In this document: in pieces, positions 42,639 to 51,988 of the stretch
Layout: each line of letters begins with the position of its first letter
Position numbering within the stretch: position 1 is the stretch's first letter
NCBI GenBank assembly: GCA_964484185.1
Contig: CAZAEQ010000017.1
Span: forward strand, 1 to 64,000
Direction of reading: 5' to 3'
DNA length: 64,000 bases
Source of the DNA: F1-120-MAGs238 sp964484185
Lineage (GTDB): Bacteria; Planctomycetota; Phycisphaerae; Phycisphaerales; UBA1924
Position numbers and translations under genes: made by a program
Notes under the pieces: model-generated
What the model was told of the DNA's origin: nothing
What the model saw: the letters and a program-made list of their open reading frames with translations, nothing else
Databases searched by the model: none

Positions 42639-44582
42639 ATGCACAGAGAGTTTTCGGTCATTGTGATTGGCGGGGGCCACGCAGGCGTTGAAGCTGCGTG
42701 GGCGGCTGCCAATATGCTCGCGGTGAAGCCTGGTGAGGCGGCGACGGTTGCGCTGGTCACGATTGATCCAGAGAAGATCGGGGTCATGTCGTGCAATCCT
42801 GCGATTGGCGGGCTGGCCAAGGGTCAGTTGGTGCGCGAGGTTGATGCGCTCAATGGGCTCATGGGGCTGGCAACGGACGCGACTGGGATTCAGTTTCGGG
42901 TGCTCAATACCAGCAAGGGGGCGGCGGTGCATGGGCCGCGGGCGCAGTGTGATAAGCACGCGTATGCAAAGGCTGTGCAGAAGTTGATTGCGTCGCGTCC
43001 GGAGATTGAGGTTGTCAGCGGGATGGTCGAGAGTCTGGTGGTTGAAGGCCGGACGATTCGCGGAGTTGAGATTCAGACGGCTTCGGGGAAGCAGAGTTTG
43101 TTTGCGCCTTCGGTAGTGCTGACAACTGGCACTTTCATGCGCGGGCTCATGCACACAGGTGAGAGCAAGACGCAGGGCGGGCGGTTTGGTGAAGAGGCGG
43201 CGGTGGGGATTTCGGGGGCGCTCTCGAAATTGGGTTTTGAGTTGGGAAGGCTCAAGACGGGTACTCCGCCGCGGCTCAAGCGGAGTTCGCTGAAGCTTGA
43301 GACGTTGAAGGAGCAGAAGGGCGATGTTGAGCCGGTGCCGTTCAGTGATTTGAGTGTGCACGGGTTGGGTGTGAATGTGCCGCAGAATGTGCGGGATGCG
43401 GCACCTTCGCTGGACCAGTTTGTGTGCATTGAGCAGTTGTCGTGTTTTGAGACGACGACGAACAAGGCGTGTCATGATGTGATTCGCGCGAACTTGCATC
43501 GTGCGCCGATGTATTCGGGGCAGATTGAATCGGCTGGGCCGCGGTATTGTCCGAGCATTGAGGACAAGGTGGTTCGGTTTAAGGAACGCGATGTGCATCA
43601 TGTGTTCCTGGAGCCGGAGAGTCATAGTGATGATTGGATTTACTGCAACGGGATTTCGACGAGTTTGCCGGCGGATGTGCAGGATCTGCTGGTGCGGTCG
43701 ATGCGCGGATGTGAAGATGCGGTGATTTACCGCTATGGATATGCGGTGGAATATGACATGGTACGGCCGCATCAGATTTTTGCCACGGGCATGACCAAGT
43801 TGATTGATGGGCTCTTTCTTGCCGGGCAGATTAATGGGACGAGTGGGTATGAAGAGGCCGCGGCGCAGGGAGTTATTGCGGGGATTAATGCGGCGAATCG
43901 CGTGCTGGGTAAGGGCGAATTCACGCTGGGGAGGCATGAGGCGTATATCGGTGTGATGATGGATGACCTGGTGACCAAGACGCCGCTGGAGCCGTATCGA
44001 ATGTTCACGAGTCGCGCGGAGTATCGACTCTTGCTGCGGGCGGATAATCCGATTGAGCGATTGGGTGCGCGGGCGGAGGAAGCAGGGCTGCTGGGCGGGC
44101 CGTATGGCGAACTAAGGCGAGAAGTCATGAAGCATCGGACGGATGCGAGGATACGGGCTGATCGTGCGATTTCGGCGGCGACATTTAACTCGCAGACATT
44201 GACCGAGGCGATGCGCGGGTCGGATGTGACGCGCGAAGAGATGCTGGCGGTGTTGCCACTGGAAGTGCAGCAGAATGTGCCGCGGAGTGTGTGGATGACT
44301 GCACATGCGGATTATCGATATGCGGCATATATGAACCGGCAGCGGGCGGATATCAAGCGGCTGGCAGAGTCGGAGTTGCGGCGATTGCCGGATGCGATTG
44401 ATTATCACACGATCATCGGGCTGCGCAATGAAGCGAAGAATGCGTTGATGCGGTTTCGGCCGGCGACATTCGGGCAGGCGAGCAGGTTGGAAGGTGTGAC
44501 GCCGAGCGATTTATCGATTGTGGCCGTGCATATGCGGCGGTATGGTGATGGGCGCAAGTCAACACAGGCGCCGATGCCATGA
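42639..44582 (+). CDS. mnmG: tRNA uridine-5-carboxymethylaminomethyl modification enzyme MnmG
   Basis: A 647-residue FAD protein with the dinucleotide motif GGGHAG (11-16) and family signatures VMSCNPAIGGLAKGQLVREVDALNG, GAAVHGPRAQCDKHAYA, TGTFMRGLMHTGE, RLKTGTPPRL, CPSIEDKV and GYEEAAAQGVIAGINA. With MnmE (encoded at 14.2 kb) it installs the carboxymethylaminomethyl group on U34 of tRNAs. The ATG at 42639 gives the standard N-terminus. The next gene overlaps by four bases (ATGA). Confidence 0.96.
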   Translation: MHREFSVIVIGGGHAGVEAAWAAANMLAVKPGEAATVALVTIDPEKIGVMSCNPAIGGLAKGQLVREVDALNGLMGLATDATGIQFRVLNTSKGAAVHGPRAQCDKHAYAKAVQKLIASRPEIEVVSGMVESLVVEGRTIRGVEIQTASGKQSLFAPSVVLTTGTFMRGLMHTGESKTQGGRFGEEAAVGISGALSKLGFELGRLKTGTPPRLKRSSLKLETLKEQKGDVEPVPFSDLSVHGLGVNVPQNVRDAAPSLDQFVCIEQLSCFETTTNKACHDVIRANLHRAPMYSGQIESAGPRYCPSIEDKVVRFKERDVHHVFLEPESHSDDWIYCNGISTSLPADVQDLLVRSMRGCEDAVIYRYGYAVEYDMVRPHQIFATGMTKLIDGLFLAGQINGTSGYEEAAAQGVIAGINAANRVLGKGEFTLGRHEAYIGVMMDDLVTKTPLEPYRMFTSRAEYRLLLRADNPIERLGARAEEAGLLGGPYGELRREVMKHRTDARIRADRAISAATFNSQTLTEAMRGSDVTREEMLAVLPLEVQQNVPRSVWMTAHADYRYAAYMNRQRADIKRLAESELRRLPDAIDYHTIIGLRNEAKNALMRFRPATFGQASRLEGVTPSDLSIVAVHMRRYGDGRKSTQAPMP

Positions 44583-46339
44583 GCAGTATTTCGTTTGTGC
44601 TCGCAAGTGGCGATGCTGAAGGTGCCTCGCTGGCAGTGGGCTTGCTGGCGATGCTGGCGACGGCTGCGCTGGTCGCGACAGTGTTTCGCAAGTTGAAACT
44701 GGAGTCGATTCCGGGGTTTCTGGTCGCGGGATTTCTGGTGGGGCCGGTGTTTGGGATTGTGAAGAGCGGCGAGTCGATTCAGCAGATTTCAGAGCTGGCA
44801 ACGGTGCTCTTGATGTTCATCATCGGGCTGTCGCTGGAGCTTGACACAGTTCGGCGTGGCATGGTGCCGATGTTGATCGTGGGTGTGGTCTCGACGCTTG
44901 CGAGTGTTGCGATTGCTACGCCGCTGGCGCTTGGGTTTGACCGGACTGTGCCGCAATCTATTGCGATTGCGATGGCGTTTTCGATGTCTTCGACCGCGCT
45001 CTTGATGCGGATTTTGCAACAACGGCGAGAGACCAAGGCGATGATCGGTCGGCTGTGTCTGGGGATTGCGATTTCGCAGGACATACTTTCGGTGGTGTTC
45101 CTGGCGTTGATTCCGCCGCTGGCGAAATGGGCAGCTTCATCGGGCGCGGCTGCGCCGGCGGCGAATTACAGCGAATTGCTGTTGTCCGGACTCACGACAC
45201 TTGGCGCTGTAACGGTGCTTTTGCTGTTTGGCAGATATATCTTGCCGCGAGCGCTGGGACTTGTGGCCAAGGCGGCATCGCAGGAATTGATTTTGATTTT
45301 CTCGGCGGCGACTGCGCTTGGCGCGGCGATCGCGGCATCGATGTTGAAGTTTTCACCAGAGCTGGGGGCGTTCCTGGCGGGGATCTTGCTGGCATCGACG
45401 CCGTATAAGCAGCAGTTGGTGAGTCAGTTGTCGCCGCTGAAGGATCTGCTGTTGCCGATCTTCTTTATGGCGGTGGGGTTGCAAGTTGATCCGGCCGCGA
45501 TTTCAGATGGGTGGGGAAGGATTCTGCTGGGTGTTGCAGTGCTATTGATCTGCAAGACGCTGATGATTTCGATATCGGCGTGGGCACTTGGCGCTTCAAC
45601 TTCGCTGGCAACGTTGGCGGGTTTTTATCTATGGCAGGGCGGCGAGTTTTCGCTTGTCATGCTCGATCAGGCGCGGAAGACTGATCTGCTTCCCCAGGAT
45701 TCGCAGGCTCGCGTGATTGCAATGGTTGTGGTTTCGCTGGTGGTTGCGCCGCTATTGGTTGAGCCGGCACATGCGATTGCGCGATGGATGAGCGCGATTC
45801 GGCCTGCGCCGTGGATTCGCGGGTCGGCGATGCGTGAGCGGCCGGTAAACGAAGCGGGCCGTTCAGTTGAGGCGAGTGATAAGTTAGGGCTGGTGATTGT
45901 GGCGGGGTATGGGCCGGTCGGCCGCGATATTGCGGAGAAACTGGTGCACGGCGGGTGGGCGGTGAGCATTATCGATTTGAATCCAAAGACGGTGCTCAAG
46001 CAGACTTCGCTGGGACGGTCGATTGTGTATGGGGATATGCGCAATCCGGAAGTGCTGGAGGCGGCGGGTGTGCATGAGGCAGAGGCGATTGTGTTGACGG
46101 TGCCTGATGATGCCTCGGCGATCGCGGCGTGTCGGGTGATCAAGTCGATGAATCCGACGATGTTGATTGCTGCGCGAACGAGCTTTTTGAGTCAGGCGAT
46201 GCAGGCGCGGGAGAACGGGGCGGATTTGGTTGTGATTGAGGAAGTGGTGACGGCGGATGGGTTATCGCGAGATGTGATGAGTGCGCTGAAGAGTCGGTTG
46301 GCGAAGAGGAAGGCTGAAGAAGCGAGCCCGATTGCCTAA
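44579..46339 (+). CDS. CPA2-family cation:proton antiporter with TrkA-N domain
   Basis: A 586-residue protein. The N-terminal ~390 residues form a Na+/H+-exchanger fold with about 12 membrane helices (FLVAGFLVGPVFG; LGAFLAGILLASTPY; FFMAVGLQVDP). From about residue 436 there is a TrkA-N/RCK domain with nucleotide motif GYGPVGRDIAEKL and the ensuing DLNPKTV and DMRNPEVLEAAG strands. This is the KefB/KefC-like layout: potassium or sodium efflux in exchange for protons, gated by a bound nucleotide. Its start overlaps the mnmG stop. Confidence 0.9.
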   Translation: MSSISFVLASGDAEGASLAVGLLAMLATAALVATVFRKLKLESIPGFLVAGFLVGPVFGIVKSGESIQQISELATVLLMFIIGLSLELDTVRRGMVPMLIVGVVSTLASVAIATPLALGFDRTVPQSIAIAMAFSMSSTALLMRILQQRRETKAMIGRLCLGIAISQDILSVVFLALIPPLAKWAASSGAAAPAANYSELLLSGLTTLGAVTVLLLFGRYILPRALGLVAKAASQELILIFSAATALGAAIAASMLKFSPELGAFLAGILLASTPYKQQLVSQLSPLKDLLLPIFFMAVGLQVDPAAISDGWGRILLGVAVLLICKTLMISISAWALGASTSLATLAGFYLWQGGEFSLVMLDQARKTDLLPQDSQARVIAMVVVSLVVAPLLVEPAHAIARWMSAIRPAPWIRGSAMRERPVNEAGRSVEASDKLGLVIVAGYGPVGRDIAEKLVHGGWAVSIIDLNPKTVLKQTSLGRSIVYGDMRNPEVLEAAGVHEAEAIVLTVPDDASAIAACRVIKSMNPTMLIAARTSFLSQAMQARENGADLVVIEEVVTADGLSRDVMSALKSRLAKRKAEEASPIA

Positions 46340-46342
46340 TAG

Positions 46343-47155
46343 TCAGTCCTTGAGATGCTTGAGTTCATCACGCAATTTGGCCGCGTCTTCGTAGCGTTCT
46401 TCTGCAACTGCTTTTGCCATTGCTGCGTTGATGTCTTCGCGCTTGGTCAGTGGGGCGGGAGGGCTGATTGCGTTTCGCAGTTCGCGGAGAGAGCCGATCT
46501 CGCTGGAAGTTTCCGCGGCTTTGGGATCGCCGATTGCTTCGTAGTGTTTGGTGAGCAGGTCGATACCAGTATCGAGCATGAGGACTGCTGCGCGGGGTTC
46601 GGAGTCTTTGGCCATGAGGGCAGCGAGGGAGCGGTGCCTGGTCAAAATGATGTAGGGGCGGAACTGCTCGAGGGTTGAGCGTTCATCTTCGGGGCCGTGT
46701 TCGATGAGGAAATCTAACAAGCGGAGATTTCGGACTGTGTCGCGCACCACGCGGTCGTGGTCATCGAGGGTTGCTAATGCAATGTAGCGATGGGCGAACT
46801 GCAGGCCCTCTTCCCATAACGCCTGGCAGTCATCGACGGTGAGGCCGACGGGCGGGGGCTCGGGGCGGGGCTTTCGTTCCGCCGCTGGAATCGCGGAATC
46901 TTCCTCCTCGATCTCTTCCAAACCCATATCTACTCTGCCTGCATCATCAAATCGGGATTCGTGATATTCGAGTAGAGAAGGAAAGCCGTTGGTGGCCTGC
47001 CCATCGGGGCGGCCATCTAGGTACATCTGGATGATGCCAAGATCCAGACGTACTTGCAGCCTTGGGGTCCCATCATCTGCCTCTATGAGTCGGGCGTTGA
47101 GTTTCCCGGGTTCGTGCGGCCAGTCTTTCAGTAATTTCGAGATATCACGCCGCAT
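46343..47155 (-). CDS. UVR-motif protein
   Basis: A 270-residue soluble protein whose last 35 residues are a UvrB/UvrC-type motif (LTKREDINAAMAKAVAEERYEDAAKLRDELKHL). The N-terminal part (KLLKDWPHEPGKLNARLIEADDG, RLQVRLDLGIIQMYLDGRPDG) is a separate domain; a helical middle region includes TVDDCQALWEEGLQFAHRYIAL. The UVR motif mediates protein contacts in excision repair and in several regulators such as McsA, so a repair role cannot be assumed. It converges with the antiporter gene, 3 bp between stops. Confidence 0.75.
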   Translation of the reverse strand: MRRDISKLLKDWPHEPGKLNARLIEADDGTPRLQVRLDLGIIQMYLDGRPDGQATNGFPSLLEYHESRFDDAGRVDMGLEEIEEEDSAIPAAERKPRPEPPPVGLTVDDCQALWEEGLQFAHRYIALATLDDHDRVVRDTVRNLRLLDFLIEHGPEDERSTLEQFRPYIILTRHRSLAALMAKDSEPRAAVLMLDTGIDLLTKHYEAIGDPKAAETSSEIGSLRELRNAISPPAPLTKREDINAAMAKAVAEERYEDAAKLRDELKHLKD

Positions 47156-47574
47156 GTGATGGAGTATATGAGGGTTTGAGGTCAGGATTTAATTTAGTTA
47201 TCGGAACTAAAATCCTTAACAGAATGCTGAATTGAAGAAGTGCAACCATGGAACAGGTTTCCGGGCCTAAAAATGTGAGAATCTGTAACGAAAAAGCGCA
47301 AGATGGTTGGCATTCCTTCTTTTCTGTGACACATTAGTAGTTGGAGAGAGTGCGCGAGTCGCTTTACCTTAAGGGCTCGTCTTTCGCAGTCGATGCAACC
47401 GGTGGTCGGTTTCTTGCGCATAACTCTTCGTGGTTACCTACACTCCGGTGTGTGTGTAGGTGGTGTGTGGTAGAGGGACAGGACGGTGCTATTTTTGCGC
47501 CGTGGAAGGTGGGTAGTACAGTGGTTCCAACGCGTGGCTCCGATGTTTCGGCCACCGCGGCAGGAGAGAGAGGG
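47156..47574. other. Upstream region of the sigma factor gene
   Basis: Contains no separate gene. The sigma-factor frame stays open from 47341, but the residues encoded before 47521 (for example RCVCRWCVVEGQ) do not look like protein. A GT-rich tract lies at 47445-47470. Promoter elements were not identified with confidence. Confidence 0.4.
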
Positions 47575-48483
47575 TTGAAGAGTGATCTTCAACTTTACCT
47601 GCGCGAGGTCCAGAAAGTTGCCCTGCTTACTCCAGAGGAGGAGCGGGAACTTGGGTGGAAAATTATCAACGAAAACTGCCCGGTTTCGCGCGAGCGAATG
47701 ATCCGGGCCAATCTGCGCCTTGTTGTCGCGATTGCCAAGAACTACACCAACAGAGGTTTGTCGCTTCAAGATCTGATTGAAGAAGGCAATATCGGTCTGT
47801 TGCGTGGCGTCGAGGGTTTTGATCCTGCACAGGGCGCCCGCTTCAGCACCTACGCGAGTTGGTGGATTAAGCAGGCCTGCAAGCGAGCGCTGATCAATGC
47901 GTCGCAGCCGGTTCATATTCCAGCCTACATGGTGGAATTGATCGCCAAGTGGAAGGTCGCGTATCGCAAGCTTGAAGCGGAACTGGGCTATCCCCCGCCG
48001 CTGACTGAGCTTGCGAAGGCGATGGACCTGCCGCTGAAGAAGGTGCGAATCATCCGTCGCGCTGTGAAAGCATTCCAGTCGAGCATGCAGGAGAACGAAG
48101 GTTCTTTGATGCAGCTTGGTGAACTGGTGTCAGATGGCCGCAGCGGCGGCCCTGGCGAATCAATGCTCCGCACAGAAGAACTTGCGATTCTTCGTCGTCT
48201 GCTTGAGACGATTGATGATCGCGAAGGACAGATCCTGCGGTTGCGATTTGGACTCGATGGCACCGAGCCGCTGACTTTGAAGGAAGTCGCGGATGAAATG
48301 GGCCTCAGCCGTGAACGCGTCCGTCAGATTGTTGACGAGGCGTTGACCAAGCTGAACACCCGCATCTCTGATGAGATTCCCAGCCAGTTCTTCCGCCGCG
48401 ATATGGCTGCGGCGAATGATGTTGAAGGCGAAGATGAGAAGGATGAAGGATTCCGGTCTGAAGAATCCGCTCGGTTTCGCTGA
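47575..48483 (+). CDS. RNA polymerase sigma factor, sigma-70 group 1/2 type
   Basis: A 302-residue sigma factor with region 1.2 (DLQLYLREVQKVALLTPEEE), region 2 (NLRLVVAIAKNYTNRGLSLQDLIEEGNIGLLRGVEGFDP, then RFSTYASWWIKQACKRAL), region 3 and region 4 (LRFGLDGTEPLTLKEVADEMGLSRERVRQI). It lacks region 1.1 and the large RpoD insertion, so it is closer to group 2 than to a full RpoD. The TTG at 47575 is preferred because AGGAGAG lies 6-7 bases upstream; GTG codons at 47509 and 47521 are alternatives. The acidic tail (EGEDEKDE) is unusual. Confidence 0.85.
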   Translation: MKSDLQLYLREVQKVALLTPEEERELGWKIINENCPVSRERMIRANLRLVVAIAKNYTNRGLSLQDLIEEGNIGLLRGVEGFDPAQGARFSTYASWWIKQACKRALINASQPVHIPAYMVELIAKWKVAYRKLEAELGYPPPLTELAKAMDLPLKKVRIIRRAVKAFQSSMQENEGSLMQLGELVSDGRSGGPGESMLRTEELAILRRLLETIDDREGQILRLRFGLDGTEPLTLKEVADEMGLSRERVRQIVDEALTKLNTRISDEIPSQFFRRDMAAANDVEGEDEKDEGFRSEESARFR

Positions 48484-48503
48484 ATAGTTTGAATTCATTT
48501 CAA

Positions 48504-48539
48504 CAACGCCCGCGATTATCGTGGGCGTTGTTTGTTTTT
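48504..48539 (+). terminator. Rho-independent terminator of the sigma factor gene
   Basis: Stem CAACGCCCGCG (48504-48514) with CGTGGGCGTTG (48520-48530), one G-T wobble, five-base loop, then a T-rich run. It ends only a few bases before the stop codon of the convergent gene. Confidence 0.85.
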
Positions 48540-48544
48540 GGGCT

Positions 48545-49678
48545 TTATTTCACGCGCAAATCAACGACGACCGGCAGGTGATCGGAGGCGTAGCCTGCGG
48601 GGTAGGGCATGGTGTCCCAGTCTCCCTTTGCCGCTTTGACTGGTGTTCCCAGGATGAAACGTGTTTCTGTGACGACATCGGCGCTCAGGCTTGGAGTCAT
48701 GAAAATGTTGTCGATGGAGCGGCCGGACATGTGGGTGAACCACTTTGGTTCTTTCTTGCGATCGGCGAATACGTCGATGAGGCCGCCGGTGATGTAGGTT
48801 TGAAAGGATTCATCGGTAGGCTGGGCGTTGAAGTCGCCGACCACCGCGATCTGGCGATCTTTGTCTGCTTTTAATTCTTCGCTGACGAGCTTGGAAATGA
48901 ACTGCGCTTCGGCCGTGCGCCAGTAGCCAAATTCGCGGCCAGCTTTGTGGTGCATGACAAAGAGAGTCAGTTCGTAAGGTTTGCCGCCGGTCTTGTCGGC
49001 GGGGACGGTGACAACGACGTGAAGGGGTGAACGTTTGAGATCCAGAGGCGTTCCCGCCTTGATGCGCTCGGCAGAGTTGTCAACGTGGTGGACACCTTCG
49101 AGCTTTGCGTGCAGCCAGTTCTTTTCCTGGGAAAGTGGAAAGCGCGAGAGAACGCTCTGTTCTATGCCGCGGCCGTCGCCAGCATCGAGAGAAGAGATGT
49201 AGGTGTAGCCCAGGTCCTTGAGATAGAGGTCGCGGAATTCTGTGAGGGCTTCTTTGGATTCGATTTCGACAAGGGCCAGGACATCTGCGTTGACTTTGCG
49301 GATTGCTTCCGCGGCGGCGGCGCAGTGTTCCTTTGGCTTCTCATCAGTCACTTTTGATTTGCCATCAGCGCGGGCATCGAAGAGATTTTCGATGTTGTAT
49401 ACCGCGAGACGGATCGCGCCTGCGGGTTTGGCGATTGGCTCCTTCGAGCCCAGGCGGTTGGCTGAGTCGTCGGCTGGTGCGGTCTTTGCAGTAGTAGGAG
49501 AAGTCGCCGTTTTCGCGGCGGGCTGCTGGGTCGCGGGTTGTGTGGCTGGTTGATTGGCCGCGGGAGCAGTCGATTTGGCAGGTTCTTTGGGCGCTGAAGG
49601 TTGAGTTTCTTTGTCGCAGCCTGAGAGACAAAGAGCGGTAGCGAGCAGGAGCGATGCGGGAATTGAGGAATGGGGCAT
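48545..49678 (-). CDS. Endonuclease/exonuclease/phosphatase-family lipoprotein
   Basis: A 377-residue protein with a lipobox (LCLSGC), a Pro/Ala/Thr/Gln-rich linker (about 22-75) and a DNase I-like fold. Active-site motifs are YNIENLFD, ALVEIES (metal Glu), VMHHKAG, VVGDFNAQP and ASDHLPVVV (catalytic His). Family members hydrolyse nucleic acids, sugar or lipid phosphoesters; a membrane-anchored extracytoplasmic enzyme is inferred. The ATG at 49678 places the signal peptide at the N-terminus. Confidence 0.85.
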   Translation of the reverse strand: MPHSSIPASLLLATALCLSGCDKETQPSAPKEPAKSTAPAANQPATQPATQQPAAKTATSPTTAKTAPADDSANRLGSKEPIAKPAGAIRLAVYNIENLFDARADGKSKVTDEKPKEHCAAAAEAIRKVNADVLALVEIESKEALTEFRDLYLKDLGYTYISSLDAGDGRGIEQSVLSRFPLSQEKNWLHAKLEGVHHVDNSAERIKAGTPLDLKRSPLHVVVTVPADKTGGKPYELTLFVMHHKAGREFGYWRTAEAQFISKLVSEELKADKDRQIAVVGDFNAQPTDESFQTYITGGLIDVFADRKKEPKWFTHMSGRSIDNIFMTPSLSADVVTETRFILGTPVKAAKGDWDTMPYPAGYASDHLPVVVDLRVK

Positions 49679-49795
49679 GCATCTAGGGTAGCAGGCGGGA
49701 GGATGGATTTGGATGCGATGGCGAACCGGAAACGCCGGTTTTCGTAGTGCGTCTGGGGCCGCGGCAACCGAGCGTACAATGAGGCACGAAACTGC

Positions 49796-50836
49796 ATGAA
49801 AATCATTCTTGCTAATCCCCGCGGCTTCTGTGCTGGCGTCCGCATGGCGGTCGATGTTGTCGACCAGGTTGTGGAGTTGTTTCCGGGGCAGGCGATTTTT
49901 GTGTATCACGAGATCGTGCACAACAAGCATGTGGTGGGGCGGCTCCGCAATGATGGTGTGGTGTTTGTTGATGATCTGGATGAGGTTCCTGAGGGGTCGA
50001 TCGTGGTGTTCTCAGCGCATGGCGTGAGCCCGGCGATTCGTGAACAGGCGCGGCAACGGCGGCTGAATGCGATTGATGCGACGTGTCCGCTTGTGACCAA
50101 GGTGCATTCAGAGGCAATCCGGTATTCCAAGCAGGGATATCAGATTTTGCTGGTGGGGCATAAGAATCATCAGGAAGTTATTGGTACGAGCGGCGAGGCT
50201 CCGGATGTGACGCAGGTGGTGGAATCGCCTGCGGATATTGCCAGCCTGAAGATTCACGATGCGAGCAAGCTGGTATATCTGACGCAGACGACGCTTTCGA
50301 CGGATGATGCGCAGGTGATTATCGATGCGCTGAAGCGAGCGTTTCCGTTGATCAAAGATCCGCCAGGATCGGACATTTGTTATGCGACGACGAATCGGCA
50401 GCACGCGGTGCGGCAGCTTTCGCCGGAGTGTGATCTTGTGCTGGTAGTGGGTTCAAAGAACTCGTCGAACTCAGTACGGTTGACAGAGATTTCGCAGAAT
50501 GTCGGCACGCCGGCGCGGCTGCTGGATGATGCGAGCGAGATTGACTGGGCGTGGTTTGCGAGCGGCCAGGAAGTTGTGCTGGTGACTGCGGGGGCATCTG
50601 CGCCGGAGGACTTGGTGGCGGAGGTCTGCCGCGTATTGCTGGCGAAGTTTGGCGGCGAGCTTGAGCAGCGGAATCTTGTTGAGGAAGATATCGAGTTTAA
50701 TCTGCCGATGGGGCTGCGTAAGGCGATGATCGAGCGCGGAGTGCCCGGCGAAAATAAGAGGATCAAAGTTTCTACACCTGTTCTGACACCCGAGCGATAC
50801 GGCGCTGTGCCGCTGACGATCAGTGCCAAGCCTTGA
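49796..50836 (+). CDS. ispH: 4-hydroxy-3-methylbut-2-enyl diphosphate reductase IspH
   Basis: A 346-residue IspH with the three cysteines that hold the [4Fe-4S] cluster: Cys12 in PRGFCAGV, one in ATCPLVTKVH (about 97) and one in SDICYATTNRQ (about 195). The SAHGVSP, GHKNHQEVIGTSGEA and TAGASAPEDLV motifs are present. It makes IPP and DMAPP in the last step of the MEP pathway, which feeds undecaprenyl phosphate synthesis. Ten bp separate it from rlmN. Confidence 0.95.
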   Translation: MKIILANPRGFCAGVRMAVDVVDQVVELFPGQAIFVYHEIVHNKHVVGRLRNDGVVFVDDLDEVPEGSIVVFSAHGVSPAIREQARQRRLNAIDATCPLVTKVHSEAIRYSKQGYQILLVGHKNHQEVIGTSGEAPDVTQVVESPADIASLKIHDASKLVYLTQTTLSTDDAQVIIDALKRAFPLIKDPPGSDICYATTNRQHAVRQLSPECDLVLVVGSKNSSNSVRLTEISQNVGTPARLLDDASEIDWAWFASGQEVVLVTAGASAPEDLVAEVCRVLLAKFGGELEQRNLVEEDIEFNLPMGLRKAMIERGVPGENKRIKVSTPVLTPERYGAVPLTISAKP

Positions 50837-50845
50837 AATGACACA

Positions 50846-51988
50846 ATGAAAAACCCTGACAATCACATTTTCGATCAGACACCAGAGAGCATGGCCATTT
50901 GGGCAGAGAAGGTTGGGATGCCCAAATTCCGGGCCGACCAGATTCTTGAGTGGATATATCAGAAGGATGTGATTGATCCGGCGGGGATGTCGAATTTGTC
51001 GAAGCTTGATCGTCAGAAGCTCAACGATTCGTTTACGTTTCTCTCTGGTCGCACGATTCAGGAACTGGAAGCGACGGATGGAACTAGGAAGCTGCTGGTT
51101 GAGTGGGACGATGGGAATACGCTGCCGCAGAGTGAGGCGTTTATGTCGCTTCCGATTGCGGGGCAGATTGAAGCGGGCGATGCATCGCGGCAGACTGAGT
51201 GCGTGATGATTCCGGTGGAGGATCGCAAGACAGCGTGTATTTCGTCGCAAGTTGGTTGCCCGGTTGGATGTCGGTTTTGTGCATCAGGGCTGACGGGGCT
51301 TGATGCGAATCTTTCGGCGGGGCGGATTGTGGAGCAGGTGTGGCGGCTGGGGCGGTTGCCGAATATCAAACGCATTACAAACGTCGTGTTCATGGGGATG
51401 GGCGAGCCGCTGTCTAACTTCGACAACGTAACGCGGGCCATTCGCACGATGTCGGGCTTGTGGGCTCTGGGAATCTCGGCACGCAAAATTACGATTTCGA
51501 CAGTCGGACTTCCCAAGTTCATCGATCGGTTGGCGAACGAATTTGAACTTCCGGTGACGCTCGCACTTTCGCTGCATGCGCCGAATGATGAGATTCGGCG
51601 GAAGCTGATTCCGTGGGCGGAGTTTTGCACGATTGAGGATTTGCTCAAGAGTTGCCAGCGCTGGTTTGAGAAGACTGGCCGCGAAATTACGCTGGAATAC
51701 ACACTTCTTCGTGGCGTGAATGATCGGCCGGAACATGCACGCGAGCTGGTTGAGGTGTGCAAGAACATCCGCGCCAACGTCAACCTGATTCGCTACAACG
51801 AAGTTGAAGGGTTGCCATTCCAGCGTCCGAAGGATGATGATGTCCGCAAGTTCCAGGATTTCTTGAAGTCGAAGAATGTGAATACACACATTCGGTCGAG
51901 CCGTGGGCGCGATATCAAGGCGGCGTGCGGGCAGCTGCGGCATGAGAACAAGTCGAAGAAGGCGGTCGGCAGCGAGGCTGGGGCGTGA
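50846..51988 (+). CDS. rlmN: Dual-specificity 23S rRNA/tRNA adenine-C2 methyltransferase RlmN
   Basis: A 380-residue radical-SAM enzyme with the cluster motif CPVGCRFC (C138, C142, C145), GMGEPLSNFDNV, the SLHAPNDEIR segment and the C-terminal AACGQL whose Cys is the mechanistic resolving residue. It methylates C2 of A2503 in 23S rRNA and A37 in some tRNAs. Its stop overlaps the next gene as GTGA (51985-51988). Confidence 0.95.
   Translation: MKNPDNHIFDQTPESMAIWAEKVGMPKFRADQILEWIYQKDVIDPAGMSNLSKLDRQKLNDSFTFLSGRTIQELEATDGTRKLLVEWDDGNTLPQSEAFMSLPIAGQIEAGDASRQTECVMIPVEDRKTACISSQVGCPVGCRFCASGLTGLDANLSAGRIVEQVWRLGRLPNIKRITNVVFMGMGEPLSNFDNVTRAIRTMSGLWALGISARKITISTVGLPKFIDRLANEFELPVTLALSLHAPNDEIRRKLIPWAEFCTIEDLLKSCQRWFEKTGREITLEYTLLRGVNDRPEHARELVEVCKNIRANVNLIRYNEVEGLPFQRPKDDDVRKFQDFLKSKNVNTHIRSSRGRDIKAACGQLRHENKSKKAVGSEAGA

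Noticed and set aside
42594..43937. 447-residue minus-strand open frame
   Set aside because: Antisense to mnmG and extremely rich in Arg, His, Asn and Pro, as expected of a shadow frame.
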